From the NCBI RefSeq assembly GCF_900142985.1, contig NZ_LT670849.1, forward strand, positions 7,456,501-7,520,500: a stretch of 64,000 nucleotides of DNA, written 5' to 3'. Origin of the DNA: Bradyrhizobium erythrophlei (GTDB lineage: Bacteria; Pseudomonadota; Alphaproteobacteria; Rhizobiales; Xanthobacteraceae). The notes under the pieces are model-generated. The model worked only from the letters and a program-made list of their open reading frames with translations, searched no databases and had not been told where the DNA came from. A program made the translations under genes and the position numbers. Numbering within the stretch: the first letter of the stretch is position 1; the number at the start of each line of letters is the position of its first letter. Positions 1 to 8,600 of the stretch are shown piece after piece.

Positions 1-62
1 CGCAAAAACCGCGAACTTTCGATCAACTGGGTAATGAACTGCTTTTTGAGGTCGAGCGACAT
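1..62 (-). CDS. Possible 5' end of a divergent gene cut by the window edge
   Basis: An ATG at 62-60 on the minus strand opens a frame that stays free of stops to base 1 (20 codons, beginning MSLDLKKQFITQ). Third codon positions are mostly G or C, as in the real genes here. The start faces away from the RND efflux operon, so this could be a regulator of that operon, but too little is visible to assign a family. No strong Shine-Dalgarno is seen before the ATG. Confidence 0.3.
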   Translation of the reverse strand, partial: MSLDLKKQFITQLIESSRFL

Positions 63-215
63 TAGGGTGTGGAGCGGTCCCCGGATTGCCAATAGTTTAG
101 GATTCTCAAGCTATAGTGTGTTTACACATTAAGTGCACGCATACTATATATATGATCTCTCTATGAACCCTAGGGAAGACTCGCTACTTATATTTTTTTG
201 AATCTGAAGGCCGAC

Positions 216-1388
216 ATGAAGAAATCGCGGATAACGCGTTGGATTTTGCTGGCCTTGGTAATCGCAGGGGCTGGCTACTACGGCTGGCAGCGATTCCATG
301 GCGAAAGTCACGAAACAGCGGCAAACGGTGCGCAAAAAGGCGCCCCTCGCAACCCGGTGCGGGTAAGCATCGCCACGGTCGAAAAGGCCGACTTTCCGGT
401 CTACCAAACCAGCCTCGGGACCGTTCAGGCCTTCAACACCGTTCAGGTCCGCTCCCGGGTCGACGGCGAGATCGTCAAGATCGCCTTCACCGAAGGCCAG
501 TTCGTCAATCAGGGCGACTTGCTGACCAAGATCGACCCCCGGCCCTATCAGGCCGCGCTCGATCAGGCGAAGGCCAAGAAGGAACAGGACGAAGCCAACC
601 TCGCCAATATCAATCTGGACTTGCAGCGCTACATCAAGCTCGGCGAGTTCGCGACGCGCCAGCAACTCGATACCCAGCGCTCCAGCGTGTCGCAGTTGAC
701 GGCGCAGATCGCGGCTGACGCGGCCGCCATCGACAATGCCCAGACGCAGCTCGACTACACCGACATCAAGGCGCCGATCTCAGGCGTTGTCGGCCTGCGC
801 CAGGTCGACGTCGGCAATATCGTCAATGCTTCGGCCCAGACCGGGATCGTCTCGATTACCCAGGTTGAGCCGATTGCCGTGATCTTTACCTCGCCGGAAG
901 ACCAGCTGCCCGACATCAAGGGCGCGCAAGGCGCGACGCCATTGAAGACCATTGCGATCACGACCGACGGAAAACGACCGCTCGCGGAGGGAACGCTGGC
1001 CGTGGTGAACAACCAGGTCGATTCAACCAGCGGCACCATCCGTCTCAAGGCCGTCTTCGACAACAAGGACCACGCGCTGTGGCCCGGCCAATCCGTCTCC
1101 ACCCGCCTTCTGGTCCGCACCATGAAGGGGGCGACGGTGGTTCCGGACGACGCTGTCCAGCACGGCACCGAAGGCCTCTACGCCTACACGGTCGACCAGA
1201 ACAACAAGGCCGAACTTCGCAAAGTCAAAGTTATTCAGTCGATCGACGGTCGCTCCGTGATCGAAAGCGGTCTGTCGCCCGGTGAACGCGTCATCGTCGC
1301 CGGCCAGTTCAAGGTTCAACCGGGCATCACCGTCAGTATCGCCGTGGCCAGTTCGGCCTCCGAGCCATCGAAGGTGAAGCCCGAATGA
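216..1388 (+). CDS. RND efflux periplasmic adaptor subunit (MdtA/AcrA-like)
   Basis: This is the membrane-fusion protein of a tripartite RND pump; it bridges the inner-membrane permease at 1385 to an outer-membrane channel. The 390-residue product starts with a basic patch and one hydrophobic segment (about residues 8-24), which would serve as anchor or signal. A barrel-sandwich/lipoyl half follows (VDGEIVKIAFTEGQFVNQGD), then an alanine/glutamine-rich coiled-coil hairpin (about 110-170), the second lipoyl half (IKAPISGVVGLRQVDVGN) and beta-barrel parts. The ATG at 216 is preferred over an in-frame TTG at 198 because GAAGG lies a few bases before it. The gene overlaps the permease gene by ATGA. 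No outer-membrane channel gene is in the window. The substrate cannot be told from sequence. Confidence 0.93.
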   Translation: MKKSRITRWILLALVIAGAGYYGWQRFHGESHETAANGAQKGAPRNPVRVSIATVEKADFPVYQTSLGTVQAFNTVQVRSRVDGEIVKIAFTEGQFVNQGDLLTKIDPRPYQAALDQAKAKKEQDEANLANINLDLQRYIKLGEFATRQQLDTQRSSVSQLTAQIAADAAAIDNAQTQLDYTDIKAPISGVVGLRQVDVGNIVNASAQTGIVSITQVEPIAVIFTSPEDQLPDIKGAQGATPLKTIAITTDGKRPLAEGTLAVVNNQVDSTSGTIRLKAVFDNKDHALWPGQSVSTRLLVRTMKGATVVPDDAVQHGTEGLYAYTVDQNNKAELRKVKVIQSIDGRSVIESGLSPGERVIVAGQFKVQPGITVSIAVASSASEPSKVKPE

Positions 1389-4300
1389 GCGAGGGGATTC
1401 AGCAAGGGATTTCCGCGCCCTTTATCAGGTACCCGATCGGTACCTCGCTGATGATGGCCGGCATTCTGTTTGTCGGCCTCGTCGCCTATCCCCTGCTCCC
1501 GGTCGCCCCGCTGCCGCAGGTCGACTTCCCGACCATCCAGATCACCGCGCAATTGCCCGGCGCGAGCCCGGAGACCATGGCCTCGTCGGTGGCGCAGCCG
1601 CTGGAGCGCCAGTTCGCGCAGATTCCGGGCATCGCCCAGATGACGTCGACGAGTTACCTCGGCACGGCGTCCATCACCATCCAGTTTGACCTCAACCGCA
1701 ACATCGATGGCGCGGCCAACGACGTGTTGGCCGGCATCAACGGCGCCGGCGGCCAGTTGCCGAAAAACCTTCCGACCCCGCCGACCTATCGCAAGGTCAA
1801 CCCGGCGGACTCGCCGATCCTGTTGTTGTCGGCGACGTCGGACACCCTGCCGCTGACCACCGTCTCGGACTCCGTGGACGCCCAGCTCGCCCAGCAGATC
1901 AGCCAGATTTCCGGCGTGGCGCAGGTAACGATCGGCGGCCAGCAAAAGCCGTCGGTCCGCGTCCAGGTCGATCCGGCGAAGCTTGTCGCCAAGGGCCTCT
2001 CGCTCGAGGACGTGCGCAACCAGATCGCCATCACCACGGTGGACAGCCCGAAGGGCAACATCGACGGCGAGAAACGTGCGTTCACGATCTACGCCAACGA
2101 CCAGATGCTGGATTCCAAGGACTGGAACGACGTCATCATTGCCTATCGCAATGGCGGTCCGTTGCGGGTTCGCGACATTGGCCAGGCGGTGACCGGCCCT
2201 GAAGACGCCAAGCAGGCAGCCTGGGCCGACGGCAAGCGCGGTGTGTTCCTGGTGGTCTACAAGCAGCCCGGCGCCAACGTCATCGATACCGTAGACAAGA
2301 TCAAGGCGCTGCTGCCGCGGCTCGTTGCCGGTATTCCGGCCGCGATCAACATCGGCATCCTGAGCGATCGAACCCAGACCATTCGCGCCGCGGTCGAGGA
2401 CGTTCAGTTCACGTTGCTATTGACCATCTTCCTGGTCGTCCTCGTCATCTTCGTCTTCCTGCGCAGCTTCTGGGCGACGGTGATCCCGGCCGTGACAGTT
2501 CCGCTCGGCCTGTTAGGGGCCTGCGCGCTGATGTGGGTGTTCGGTTATACCCTCGACAACCTGTCGCTGATGGCGCTCACGATTGCCGTCGGGTTCGTTG
2601 TCGACGATGCGATCGTGGTTCTGGAAAACATCACCCGCTACATCGAGGAAGGCGAAAAGCCGCTGGTCGCGGCCTACAAAGGCTCGAGCGAAATCGGCTT
2701 CACGATTCTCTCGATCAGTATTTCGCTGGTCGCGGTGTTGATCCCGCTCTTGCTGATGGGTGGTATCATCGGCCGCCTGTTCCGCGAATTCGCGGTGACG
2801 CTGGCGATGACGATTTTCGTGTCGCTGGTGGTGTCGCTGACGCTCACGCCGATGATGTGTTCCCGCTTCCTGCGGCCGCACACCGGGCATGAGGAGCACG
2901 GAAAATTCTATCAGTGGAGCGAGCGCGGCTTTGACGCGATGCTGCGTGGCTATGAGCGCGGGCTCGACCTCGCGCTAAGCTGGCGGCGGACCACGCTGGT
3001 GATCTTCTTCGTCACCCTGGGGCTGTCGGTCTATCTGTTCATGGTCATTCCGAAGGGCTTTTTTCCGCAACAGGACATCGGCCTGATCACCGGAACGACC
3101 GAAGCCTCGCAGGATATTTCCTTTGCCGAGATGCTGCGGCAGCAGGAAGCGCTGCAAGACATCGTCCGGGCCGATCCGGCCGTGGCAACGGTGGGCGCCG
3201 TGATTGGCGGCAACGGCCGGGCCGGCAACAACGGCAGCATGTTCATCACGCTGAAGCCGCTCGACGAACGCGACGCCACCGCCATGCAAGTGATCGCGCG
3301 CTTGCGTCCCCAGCTCGAGAAAGTCCAGGGCTCCCGGCTCTATATGCAGGCGGCGCAGGACGTGCGCCTCGGCGGCCGGCCGACCCGAACGCAGTTCGAG
3401 TTCACGCTTCAGGACGCCAATCTCGATGAGTTGAGCGAATGGGCACCCAAGGTGCTCGCCAAGATGCAGACGCTGCCCGAGCTGCGAGACGTCGCCACCG
3501 ACCAGCAGTCAAAAGGCACGACACTGCAACTCAAGATCAATCGCGACACCGCTTCACGCTACGGCATCCAGCCGCAATTGATCGATGACACGCTGTACGA
3601 TGCCTTCGGGCAGCGGCAGGTGACGCAGTATTTCACACAGCTCAATAGCTATCACGTGATCCTGGAGATCCTGCCCGAGCTGCAAGGCAACTTCGACACG
3701 CTCGACAAGCTCTACGTCAAATCGCCCACGACCGGCGATCAGGTGCCGCTGTCGGCGTTCGCAAGCTGGACCAGCGTGCCGGTTCGGCCGCTTTCGATCA
3801 GCCACCAGGGCCAGTTCCCGGCCATCACCATCAGCTTCAACCTTGCCCAGAATGCCGCGCTCGGTCAGGCGACCGATGCCGTGCAGCGGGCGATGGCCGA
3901 GCTCGGCGTGCCCTCGACGGTCAACTCGAGCTTCCAGGGCACCGCGCAGGCGTTCCAGCAGTCGCTCGGGACGGTTCCGCTGCTGATCCTGGCCGCTCTC
4001 GTGGTCGTGTACCTGATCCTCGGCATTCTCTATGAGAGCTACATCCATCCGATCACGATTCTGTCCACGCTGCCCTCGGCAGGTGTCGGTGCGCTGGCGA
4101 TCCTGATGGCCTTTGGCTACGACTTCAGCCTGATCGCCCTGATCGGCATCATTCTGCTGATCGGCATCGTCAAGAAAAACGGCATCATGATGGTCGACTT
4201 CGCGATCGCGGCCGAGCGCGACGAGCACCTGTCGCCGGAGCAGTCGATCAAGAAGGCGGCTTTGCTGCGTTTCCGCCCCATCATGATGACCACGATGGCG

Positions 4301-4543
4301 GCCCTGCTCGGTGGCGTGCCGCTGATGCTCGGCACCGGCACGGGATCGGAAATTCGTCAGCCGCTCGGCTATGCGATGGTCGGCGGCCTCGCCGTCAGCC
4401 AGGCGCTGACGCTGTTTACGACGCCGATCGTCTATCTCTATCTCGACAAGCTTTCGAACGCGTTTTCCAACTGGGGCCGTTCGGGACGTGACGACGATCA
4501 GGACATCTCCGAGCACGGCGCCGTCAAGGAAGCAGCCGAATAG
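1385..4543 (+). CDS. RND multidrug efflux permease (MdtB/MdtC/AcrB-like)
   Basis: This is a proton-driven inner-membrane exporter of 1,052 residues, the normal length for AcrB-type pumps. It shows the two-fold RND repeat: one TM helix near residue 15, a large periplasmic loop, a TM block around 335-540, a second TM helix and loop, and a final TM block around 865-1030. The proton-relay pair is visible in GFVVDDAIVVLEN (about residue 405), and the partner lysine segment in GIVKKNGIMMVDFA (about 928). The KKNGIMMVDFA form is typical of the MdtB/MdtC/MuxB branch. It is translationally coupled to the adaptor gene by the ATGA overlap. Substrate unknown; no sign of damage. Confidence 0.95.
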   Translation: MSEGIQQGISAPFIRYPIGTSLMMAGILFVGLVAYPLLPVAPLPQVDFPTIQITAQLPGASPETMASSVAQPLERQFAQIPGIAQMTSTSYLGTASITIQFDLNRNIDGAANDVLAGINGAGGQLPKNLPTPPTYRKVNPADSPILLLSATSDTLPLTTVSDSVDAQLAQQISQISGVAQVTIGGQQKPSVRVQVDPAKLVAKGLSLEDVRNQIAITTVDSPKGNIDGEKRAFTIYANDQMLDSKDWNDVIIAYRNGGPLRVRDIGQAVTGPEDAKQAAWADGKRGVFLVVYKQPGANVIDTVDKIKALLPRLVAGIPAAINIGILSDRTQTIRAAVEDVQFTLLLTIFLVVLVIFVFLRSFWATVIPAVTVPLGLLGACALMWVFGYTLDNLSLMALTIAVGFVVDDAIVVLENITRYIEEGEKPLVAAYKGSSEIGFTILSISISLVAVLIPLLLMGGIIGRLFREFAVTLAMTIFVSLVVSLTLTPMMCSRFLRPHTGHEEHGKFYQWSERGFDAMLRGYERGLDLALSWRRTTLVIFFVTLGLSVYLFMVIPKGFFPQQDIGLITGTTEASQDISFAEMLRQQEALQDIVRADPAVATVGAVIGGNGRAGNNGSMFITLKPLDERDATAMQVIARLRPQLEKVQGSRLYMQAAQDVRLGGRPTRTQFEFTLQDANLDELSEWAPKVLAKMQTLPELRDVATDQQSKGTTLQLKINRDTASRYGIQPQLIDDTLYDAFGQRQVTQYFTQLNSYHVILEILPELQGNFDTLDKLYVKSPTTGDQVPLSAFASWTSVPVRPLSISHQGQFPAITISFNLAQNAALGQATDAVQRAMAELGVPSTVNSSFQGTAQAFQQSLGTVPLLILAALVVVYLILGILYESYIHPITILSTLPSAGVGALAILMAFGYDFSLIALIGIILLIGIVKKNGIMMVDFAIAAERDEHLSPEQSIKKAALLRFRPIMMTTMAALLGGVPLMLGTGTGSEIRQPLGYAMVGGLAVSQALTLFTTPIVYLYLDKLSNAFSNWGRSGRDDDQDISEHGAVKEAAE

Positions 4544-4599
4544 TTGCATCCCGGATAGCTCGCCGATCGGCGCGCTCAACCTTCTATGGAGACCGGTCG

Positions 4600-5163
4600 G
4601 TGAAATTCGCAAAGCTGGCGATGATGATTGCCGTCGCCGAGATAGCGGTCGCCGGGACTGCGGTTGCCCAGCAGACGCCCAAGACCAAGGGGCCGCCGGC
4701 GCAGGGTCAGGCAGCACCGGTGCCCGCTCCTTCCGGCAGCACTCCCGCGCCGCCCCAGGCAGGCTGGGCGGCGCGATGCAGCAGTCCCAGCCGCGACGCT
4801 CCGCTCGAATGCGCGATGGAGCAGAATGCGATCCTCACCAAGACAGGTCAGCTGGTCGTGCTGATCAACATTCGCGTGCCCGGCGACACCCGGACGCCCG
4901 TCGCACTGATCCAGTTGCCGCTCGGTTTGAATTTGCAGGCCGGCGCCAAGCTTCAGGTCGACGACGGCAAGGGCATCGATCTGCCGATCCAGACCTGCGA
5001 GAACCGCGGCTGCTACGCCAGTTTTCCGGTCGGAGTGGAAACGTTGAACGCGCTGCGGTCAGGCAAGCAGCTCAAGATCATGTTTCAGGACCTTTCGAAG
5101 GAAACCATCACGATCCCGCTGCCGCTCAACGATTTTGCGGCCTCCTACGACAAGATCAAATAG
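4600..5163 (+). CDS. IalB-family (invasion-associated locus B) periplasmic protein
   Basis: The product of 187 residues begins with a signal peptide (hydrophobic to about residue 22, likely cut after TAVAQ). A proline/alanine-rich linker follows, then an IalB-like domain with C-x-S near GWAARCSS, the pair of cysteines in CENRGCYASF, and a C-terminal strand pattern (ITIPLPLNDFAASYDKI). Members are common in rhizobia and Bartonella. Their biochemical role is unclear; a role in the envelope is inferred from the secretion signal. A GTG start at 4600 is used, with a purine-rich TATGGAGA just upstream. It follows the RND permease by 56 bp in the same direction and may be co-transcribed. Confidence 0.85.
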   Translation: MKFAKLAMMIAVAEIAVAGTAVAQQTPKTKGPPAQGQAAPVPAPSGSTPAPPQAGWAARCSSPSRDAPLECAMEQNAILTKTGQLVVLINIRVPGDTRTPVALIQLPLGLNLQAGAKLQVDDGKGIDLPIQTCENRGCYASFPVGVETLNALRSGKQLKIMFQDLSKETITIPLPLNDFAASYDKIK

Positions 5164-5320
5164 GCCGCTTACCGCTACGGCCGCCTGGGGCAGGACCAAT
5201 GCTGTTGCTTGCCAAAACCAGGATGAAGCGGGTAGAAGGTCCGATATACCAGACCGGATCGCGAGGACTTCATCCGCGACCGTCGATTTATCCGATATCT
5301 AAGTGAAATATCAGGATAAT

Positions 5321-5394
5321 TGGGGAATGGTGTAACGGTAGCACAACAGACTCTGACTCTGTTTGTCTAGGTTCGAATCCTAGTTCCCCAGCCA
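5321..5394 (+). tRNA. tRNA-Gln (anticodon CTG)
   Basis: A complete cloverleaf with an encoded CCA end. The acceptor stem is TGGGGAA (5321-5327) with TTCCCCA (5384-5390), discriminator G at 5391 and CCA at 5392-5394. The anticodon stem pairs ACAGA with TCTGT around the loop CTCTGAC, giving anticodon CTG, which reads CAG (Gln). The T-loop GGTTCGAATCC is canonical. The gene-poor, repeat-bearing DNA and the phage-like block that follow fit a tRNA-adjacent integration hot spot, but I found no second copy of the tRNA 3' end inside the window. Confidence 0.96.
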
Positions 5395-5581
5395 AGTTCT
5401 CGAGAAATAAACCGCGAGACCCGAGGCACCGGCAGCCATGATACCCGCGCGCAAACCAACCACTTCCGGCGCGGCAAGCCGAAGCTGCGAGCATCGAATT
5501 CATCGATGAAAACGGCGGCGGGTTGGTCAAGCGAGAGCCTGGCGCGATTGTGCCGCCAGGCTCCGTCAGAAGCTTTCGCGA

Positions 5582-5833
5582 TCAATAGAATCCATAACAG
5601 CGCAGATCCATCCACGGGCCGCCCCAATAGGATCCGCCATGCCAGCCGGGCCCTACATAAGGCCCGCCGCAATACATGTCATAGGATGCCACACGGTAAT
5701 GGCGGCGATGGGCGTAGCGATGCGCCCTTTGATAGGCCGGCACCTCAAGTTCGGCGGCCTTTGCGGTGTTGACCGCTACCGAAAACGAACCGCCGTTCTG
5801 CGGCGAAACAAGCCGAGGCGCATTCGCCGCCAT
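5582..5833 (-). CDS. Small Gly/Tyr/Trp-rich hypothetical protein
   Basis: The 83-residue product has a basic His/Arg/Tyr middle (QRAHRYAHRRHYR) and a Gly/Tyr/Trp-rich end (CGGPYVGPGWHGGSYWGGPW) with cysteines, a composition often seen in small cell-surface proteins of Bradyrhizobium. Unlike the others in this window it has no evident signal peptide, and stops lie just upstream in frame, so the original N-terminus may be lost. The MITE-like element ends 63 bp upstream of the ATG, which may have cut off its promoter or true start. No function can be given. Confidence 0.5.
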   Translation of the reverse strand: MAANAPRLVSPQNGGSFSVAVNTAKAAELEVPAYQRAHRYAHRRHYRVASYDMYCGGPYVGPGWHGGSYWGGPWMDLRCYGFY

Positions 5834-5891
5834 GAATCACGAGATGGGCGGTTACTGCGCTTTTGGCAGGTGCGGACCTCGATCAGCTAGA

Positions 5892-6119
5892 CGAGTGATA
5901 GTGTTGCAAAAGTCGAAAGTTGCAGCGGTCCAAATTTTTGGCGAAAATCTGAAGCGCAAAGAGATCGACGATTCGCATGGTCTCGGTCGCGCTACCGAAG
6001 TCGCCCACGAATTTGGCGCAAGGCGATGAGGTCCCTCAGATCATTACACGAATAACGCGCCAGCTGCCCTCAGAAATTTTGTATCTCCTGCAAAACGACT
6101 TTTGCAACACTATCCGAGT
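5892..6119. repeat. 5-bp target-site duplication CGAGT flanking the MITE-like element
   Basis: CGAGT occurs at 5892-5896 and 6115-6119, immediately outside the two inverted-repeat ends. The duplication is perfect, which suggests a fairly recent insertion. Confidence 0.75.
5897..6114. mobile_element. 218-bp MITE-like element with 19-bp perfect terminal inverted repeats
   Basis: The left end GATAGTGTTGCAAAAGTCG (5897-5915) is the exact reverse complement of the right end at 6096-6114. Both ends are flanked by CGAGT (5892-5896 and 6115-6119), a 5-bp direct repeat that looks like a target-site duplication. An imperfect inner extension (TTGCAG) is also shared. The inside is too short for a transposase, so this is either a MITE or an internally deleted insertion sequence moved in trans. 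The TGTTGCAAA-type end occurs in several IS families; I do not assign one. Confidence 0.85.
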
Positions 6120-7467
6120 GAGAACAGACTTATCCGTTCAACTCGGACCGCCGCGATTTCCGGGTTCTGTCCGGGCCAGCTTTCTCGAGCCAGCTCTTGA
6201 GAGCGCTATCGACGTCAAAAGTGTTCTCGGCGAAAATCCGCATGACGCGCATGCGGCGCTCTCGCAAGTACTGCTCAAACAAGATCGATATGGACGACCG
6301 CGGTATCAGTCTCCGCGCAACTATCCTCTGGCATCGATGGATTAGGGAACCAAAATCAAAGAAACCCAAGATCATCATTGCCTAGGATGAAGGTTCGGCA
6401 TCGGCCTTGTCAATGTGCCAGTTACGTGGACCAAGATCTTACGTGGACCAAGATCTAAGGTCTCATTTTGGAGCATGCTACCGCCTTATTAGCATTAATG
6501 GCCCTTGCTCCTTTCGGCTCCCCGCCCCGGGGCGAAGGGCTGGCGGCTCCACCTGCACTTCGCAAATGGAGCCGTTGCAAAAATTCAAAAAGCTAATGAG
6601 GCCTTCAGACGAAGCGGATCTGTTAATCACGCCGCCTGCGTCAAAACGGCATTCGATCTACGCATTTGCGTCAGGCCGCCGACAATCAAACGCTATCGAC
6701 TGTGGCTCTATGACAACCTTCGCCATGGACCCAAGTTAGCTTTGGACAAACCGGTGACGTGCTCGCTCCCAAGATTCCATTCGGCCCTTCGCTTTATGAG
6801 GCAGGCATGAATGGATTATCCGCTCCTCCTTCGCCGCCATCGTCCCAAACTGCGTGAGACACTGATCACTGGGTGTTGCGAAATGCAGAAGGCGGCGCGG
6901 ATTCAGACAAACAACAAGATTGGTTATGTAGGTTCGGCACCACGCTAAGTGAGCTCAAGAAGAAACGCTATTCTACAGGAGATGTCCCAGGCTTCTATTT
7001 TCGCGCTCCCAAGCGTGCTGATCCTCCAGCTCTGCGCGACCGTCGTCGACGACCGAATCGAGCCAATCTAAAGCCTGCTGGCGCTCAAAAGCTTTGCCTA
7101 ATGCGAGTCTGAATAGTTTTCCTTCGCGGGACCCGGTCCGGAATCCCTCGTTCCGAGCGCGCTCCAAACAGGACGTAAAACTGTCGTCGCGTCTTGGGCT
7201 GAAGATCCCAAAATGGTACCTAGCGCCCCCGGGAGAAGCACGGCAGGTAATAAAATTAGGCCGTCGCCAGACACTCCATTGCTGTGACAAGCCAACCAAT
7301 TGATATTGTTAAATTATTACCGAGACGGATATTCTCTCGTGTGGCCTGAAATTTCAAGAGAGTCTGGATTTCTCCAACGTTTGGCTGTAATTAAATTTCG
7401 ATTTAATCCATTGAGCGTCACGGTTTTAAATTTAATGCGAAAACATATTATTTCGAAAGGTCATTTC
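6120..7467. other. Gene-poor stretch after the MITE; no supported gene
   Basis: Open frames here are short and overlap in several frames, none with a convincing family motif plus ribosome site. The best minus-strand candidate (6973-7299, with a segment like REGKLFRLALGKAFERQQ) could be a fragment of a small protein, but I cannot support it. A 17-bp tandem repeat lies at 6422-6455. From about 7300 the DNA becomes AT-rich (runs such as TTAAATTATTA and TTTTAAATTTAATG), which may be the promoter region of the small gene at 7468. Confidence 0.5.
6422..6455. repeat. 17-bp tandem duplication
   Basis: TTACGTGGACCAAGATC occurs twice, head to tail, at 6422-6438 and 6439-6455, without mismatch. It lies in DNA with no supported gene. 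It could be a replication slip or a pair of protein-binding sites. Confidence 0.8.
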
Positions 7468-7650
7468 ATGACCGATAAGATAAAACCTCGAAGATGTGCA
7501 GAATTCCGCAAGCAATCCGCGAGCACCGAACGGCAACTGACAAACGCTGCAGCACCTGACCATGCGATCGAGTGCCCCAAGCAATCCGCCAACGACAACA
7601 GCCTTACCTGGCCGCTCATTCCATTTCCCGATGGATGGCTTAGCGACTGA
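7468..7650 (+). CDS. Small hypothetical protein (60 aa)
   Basis: The ATG at 7468 is preceded by GAAAGG at 7455-7460, a fair ribosome site, so this start is chosen over upstream in-frame ones at 7300 and beyond. The product is basic at its start (MTDKIKPRR), has two similar pieces (RKQSAST and PKQSANDN) and ends in a short tryptophan/proline-rich tail (LTWPLIPFPDGWLSD). There is no signal peptide or membrane segment. I do not recognise a family. The gene precedes the 80-residue gene at 7712 in the same direction. Confidence 0.4.
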   Translation: MTDKIKPRRCAEFRKQSASTERQLTNAAAPDHAIECPKQSANDNSLTWPLIPFPDGWLSD

Positions 7651-7711
7651 CTGCTGATGCTGGCATTAAGCCTGTGAGTCTGTTTTAGTAATGTTTATTT
7701 GGAGTGACATT

Positions 7712-7954
7712 ATGAACGAACGAATTGCACGCGTGCGTGCCCACCAACGCAATATCGAGCGATACGAAGGGCTGCTCAAATCCTGTTTGACCGAGATTGA
7801 ATTGCGGTTCGTCAATCAACGCTTATTGGAAGAGAGAAAGTCTCTGGCGATGTTGCAACTTATGAACCCGAGCGATCCGGTTGAGATGATTCAGCTTCCA
7901 CTTCCTGATGCCGTAGCTGTCGCAGCTACTGCACGCTTCCGGTCGGAAGCCTAG
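7712..7954 (+). CDS. Conserved small hypothetical protein (80 aa)
   Basis: GGAGTG at 7701-7706 points to the ATG at 7712 rather than the in-frame ATG at 7691. The product opens MNERIARVRAHQRNIERYEG and is mostly helical, rich in Arg, Glu and Leu, followed by a proline-containing tail (NPSDPVEMIQLPLPD). I recall very similar short proteins across Bradyrhizobium, always without known function. The helix-rich make-up without membrane segment suggests a cytoplasmic protein, perhaps a small coiled-coil adaptor, but that is a guess. Confidence 0.6.
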   Translation: MNERIARVRAHQRNIERYEGLLKSCLTEIELRFVNQRLLEERKSLAMLQLMNPSDPVEMIQLPLPDAVAVAATARFRSEA

Positions 7955-8016
7955 AATCAAAAAAAACCGCGGGGAGGCCGCCGTGTCGCTGGTCAATGAG
8001 GATCGCAGCGCGTGAA

Positions 8017-8337
8017 CTATTCGCTGCTTTGACCAGAAGCGCCTTCGCTGACGATGTCAGCTTTCGCTGTAAGGTGTTTAGAAAAAATCCGAATAACGGC
8101 ACCACGAAGGATAGGTTTCTCGTCGAAAAGCTGTGAGGCAGCCTGTTCGATCTTTTCTCTCAATGCGAGAAACTGCTCCATACGCGCGCTACTTTCTGTT
8201 CCCTTTGCACCCGCGAGCTCATCAAGCGCGGCATCGCTAATCTGACACATAACAACCTGGTCGTCGTTCAGCATTGAAAATCTGAAAGCGTGTCGTTCCT
8301 CGTCATGGCCCTCGATTTCGTGACTGATCAGCGGCAT
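8017..8337 (-). CDS. DUF1488-like small protein
   Basis: The start is placed at the ATG 8337-8335, which has GGAG about a dozen bases upstream; an extra in-frame start lies 18 bp earlier. The 106-residue product runs HDEERHAFRFSMLNDDQVVMCQISDAALDELA, then a helical part with FLALREKIEQAASQLFDEKP. The shape (a short beta part followed by an alpha part and no signal) fits DUF1488-type proteins frequent in rhizobia. Function unknown. It converges on the gene at 7712 with 62 bp between them. Confidence 0.6.
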   Translation of the reverse strand: MPLISHEIEGHDEERHAFRFSMLNDDQVVMCQISDAALDELAGAKGTESSARMEQFLALREKIEQAASQLFDEKPILRGAVIRIFSKHLTAKADIVSEGASGQSSE

Positions 8338-8442
8338 GGGCAGCACTCCGCACAATCTAACGCCAGCAGTCTAAGGTTGCCTCAGCCCGCCAGTCGGATC
8401 AACGAATTTGCGGAGCTCCGTCCTTGAGCGTGACTTCTTCCT

Positions 8443-8466
8443 AAATTCCCTGCTAGCAGGGAATTT
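8443..8466. repeat. 24-bp perfect palindrome followed by T/A-rich tail
   Basis: The half-site AAATTCCCTGCT meets its exact reverse complement at 8455-8466. In RNA it would form a strong 10-11 bp hairpin; the downstream bases are mixed T then A (TTCAAAAAAAT), so it is only a weak candidate terminator. The right half gives CAGGGAATTTTTC (8457-8469), which recurs at 8588-8600. Confidence 0.7.
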
Positions 8467-8600
8467 TTCAAAAAAATCTCGAAAGAAATGGCTTTAGAGA
8501 GCCCATATAACACGCCACAAGTGCCTGACGCGCGGCCAATTTTCCCAATTCAGTTACGAAGACCCGAGGGAAAACGTGGGTCGAGAACAGGGAATTTTTC
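8457..8600. repeat. Repeated CAGGGAATTTTTC motif
   Basis: The 13-mer CAGGGAATTTTTC occurs at 8457-8469 and 8588-8600, 131 bp apart, and a degenerate relative (GAGCAGGGATTCATCGCG) follows at about 8630. Related AGGGAATTTTTCGCG-type repeats are, as I recall, scattered in noncoding DNA of rhizobia; their role is not known to me. Confidence 0.6.

Noticed and set aside
3554..4717. 387-codon minus-strand open frame antisense to the RND permease
   Set aside because: It is rich in Arg, His, Gln and Asp, has no motif, and mirrors a strong conserved gene; this is the usual shadow of high-GC coding DNA.
5360..5394. tRNA-Gln 3' end as a phage attachment site
   Set aside because: The neighbouring phage-like genes suggest it, but I found no second copy of the tRNA end in the window and no integrase; a genome-wide search for the last 20 bases would decide.
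6519..6536. GC palindrome CGCCCCGGGGCG
   Set aside because: Short GC palindromes are expected by chance in such DNA; there is no T-run or nearby gene end to make it a terminator.
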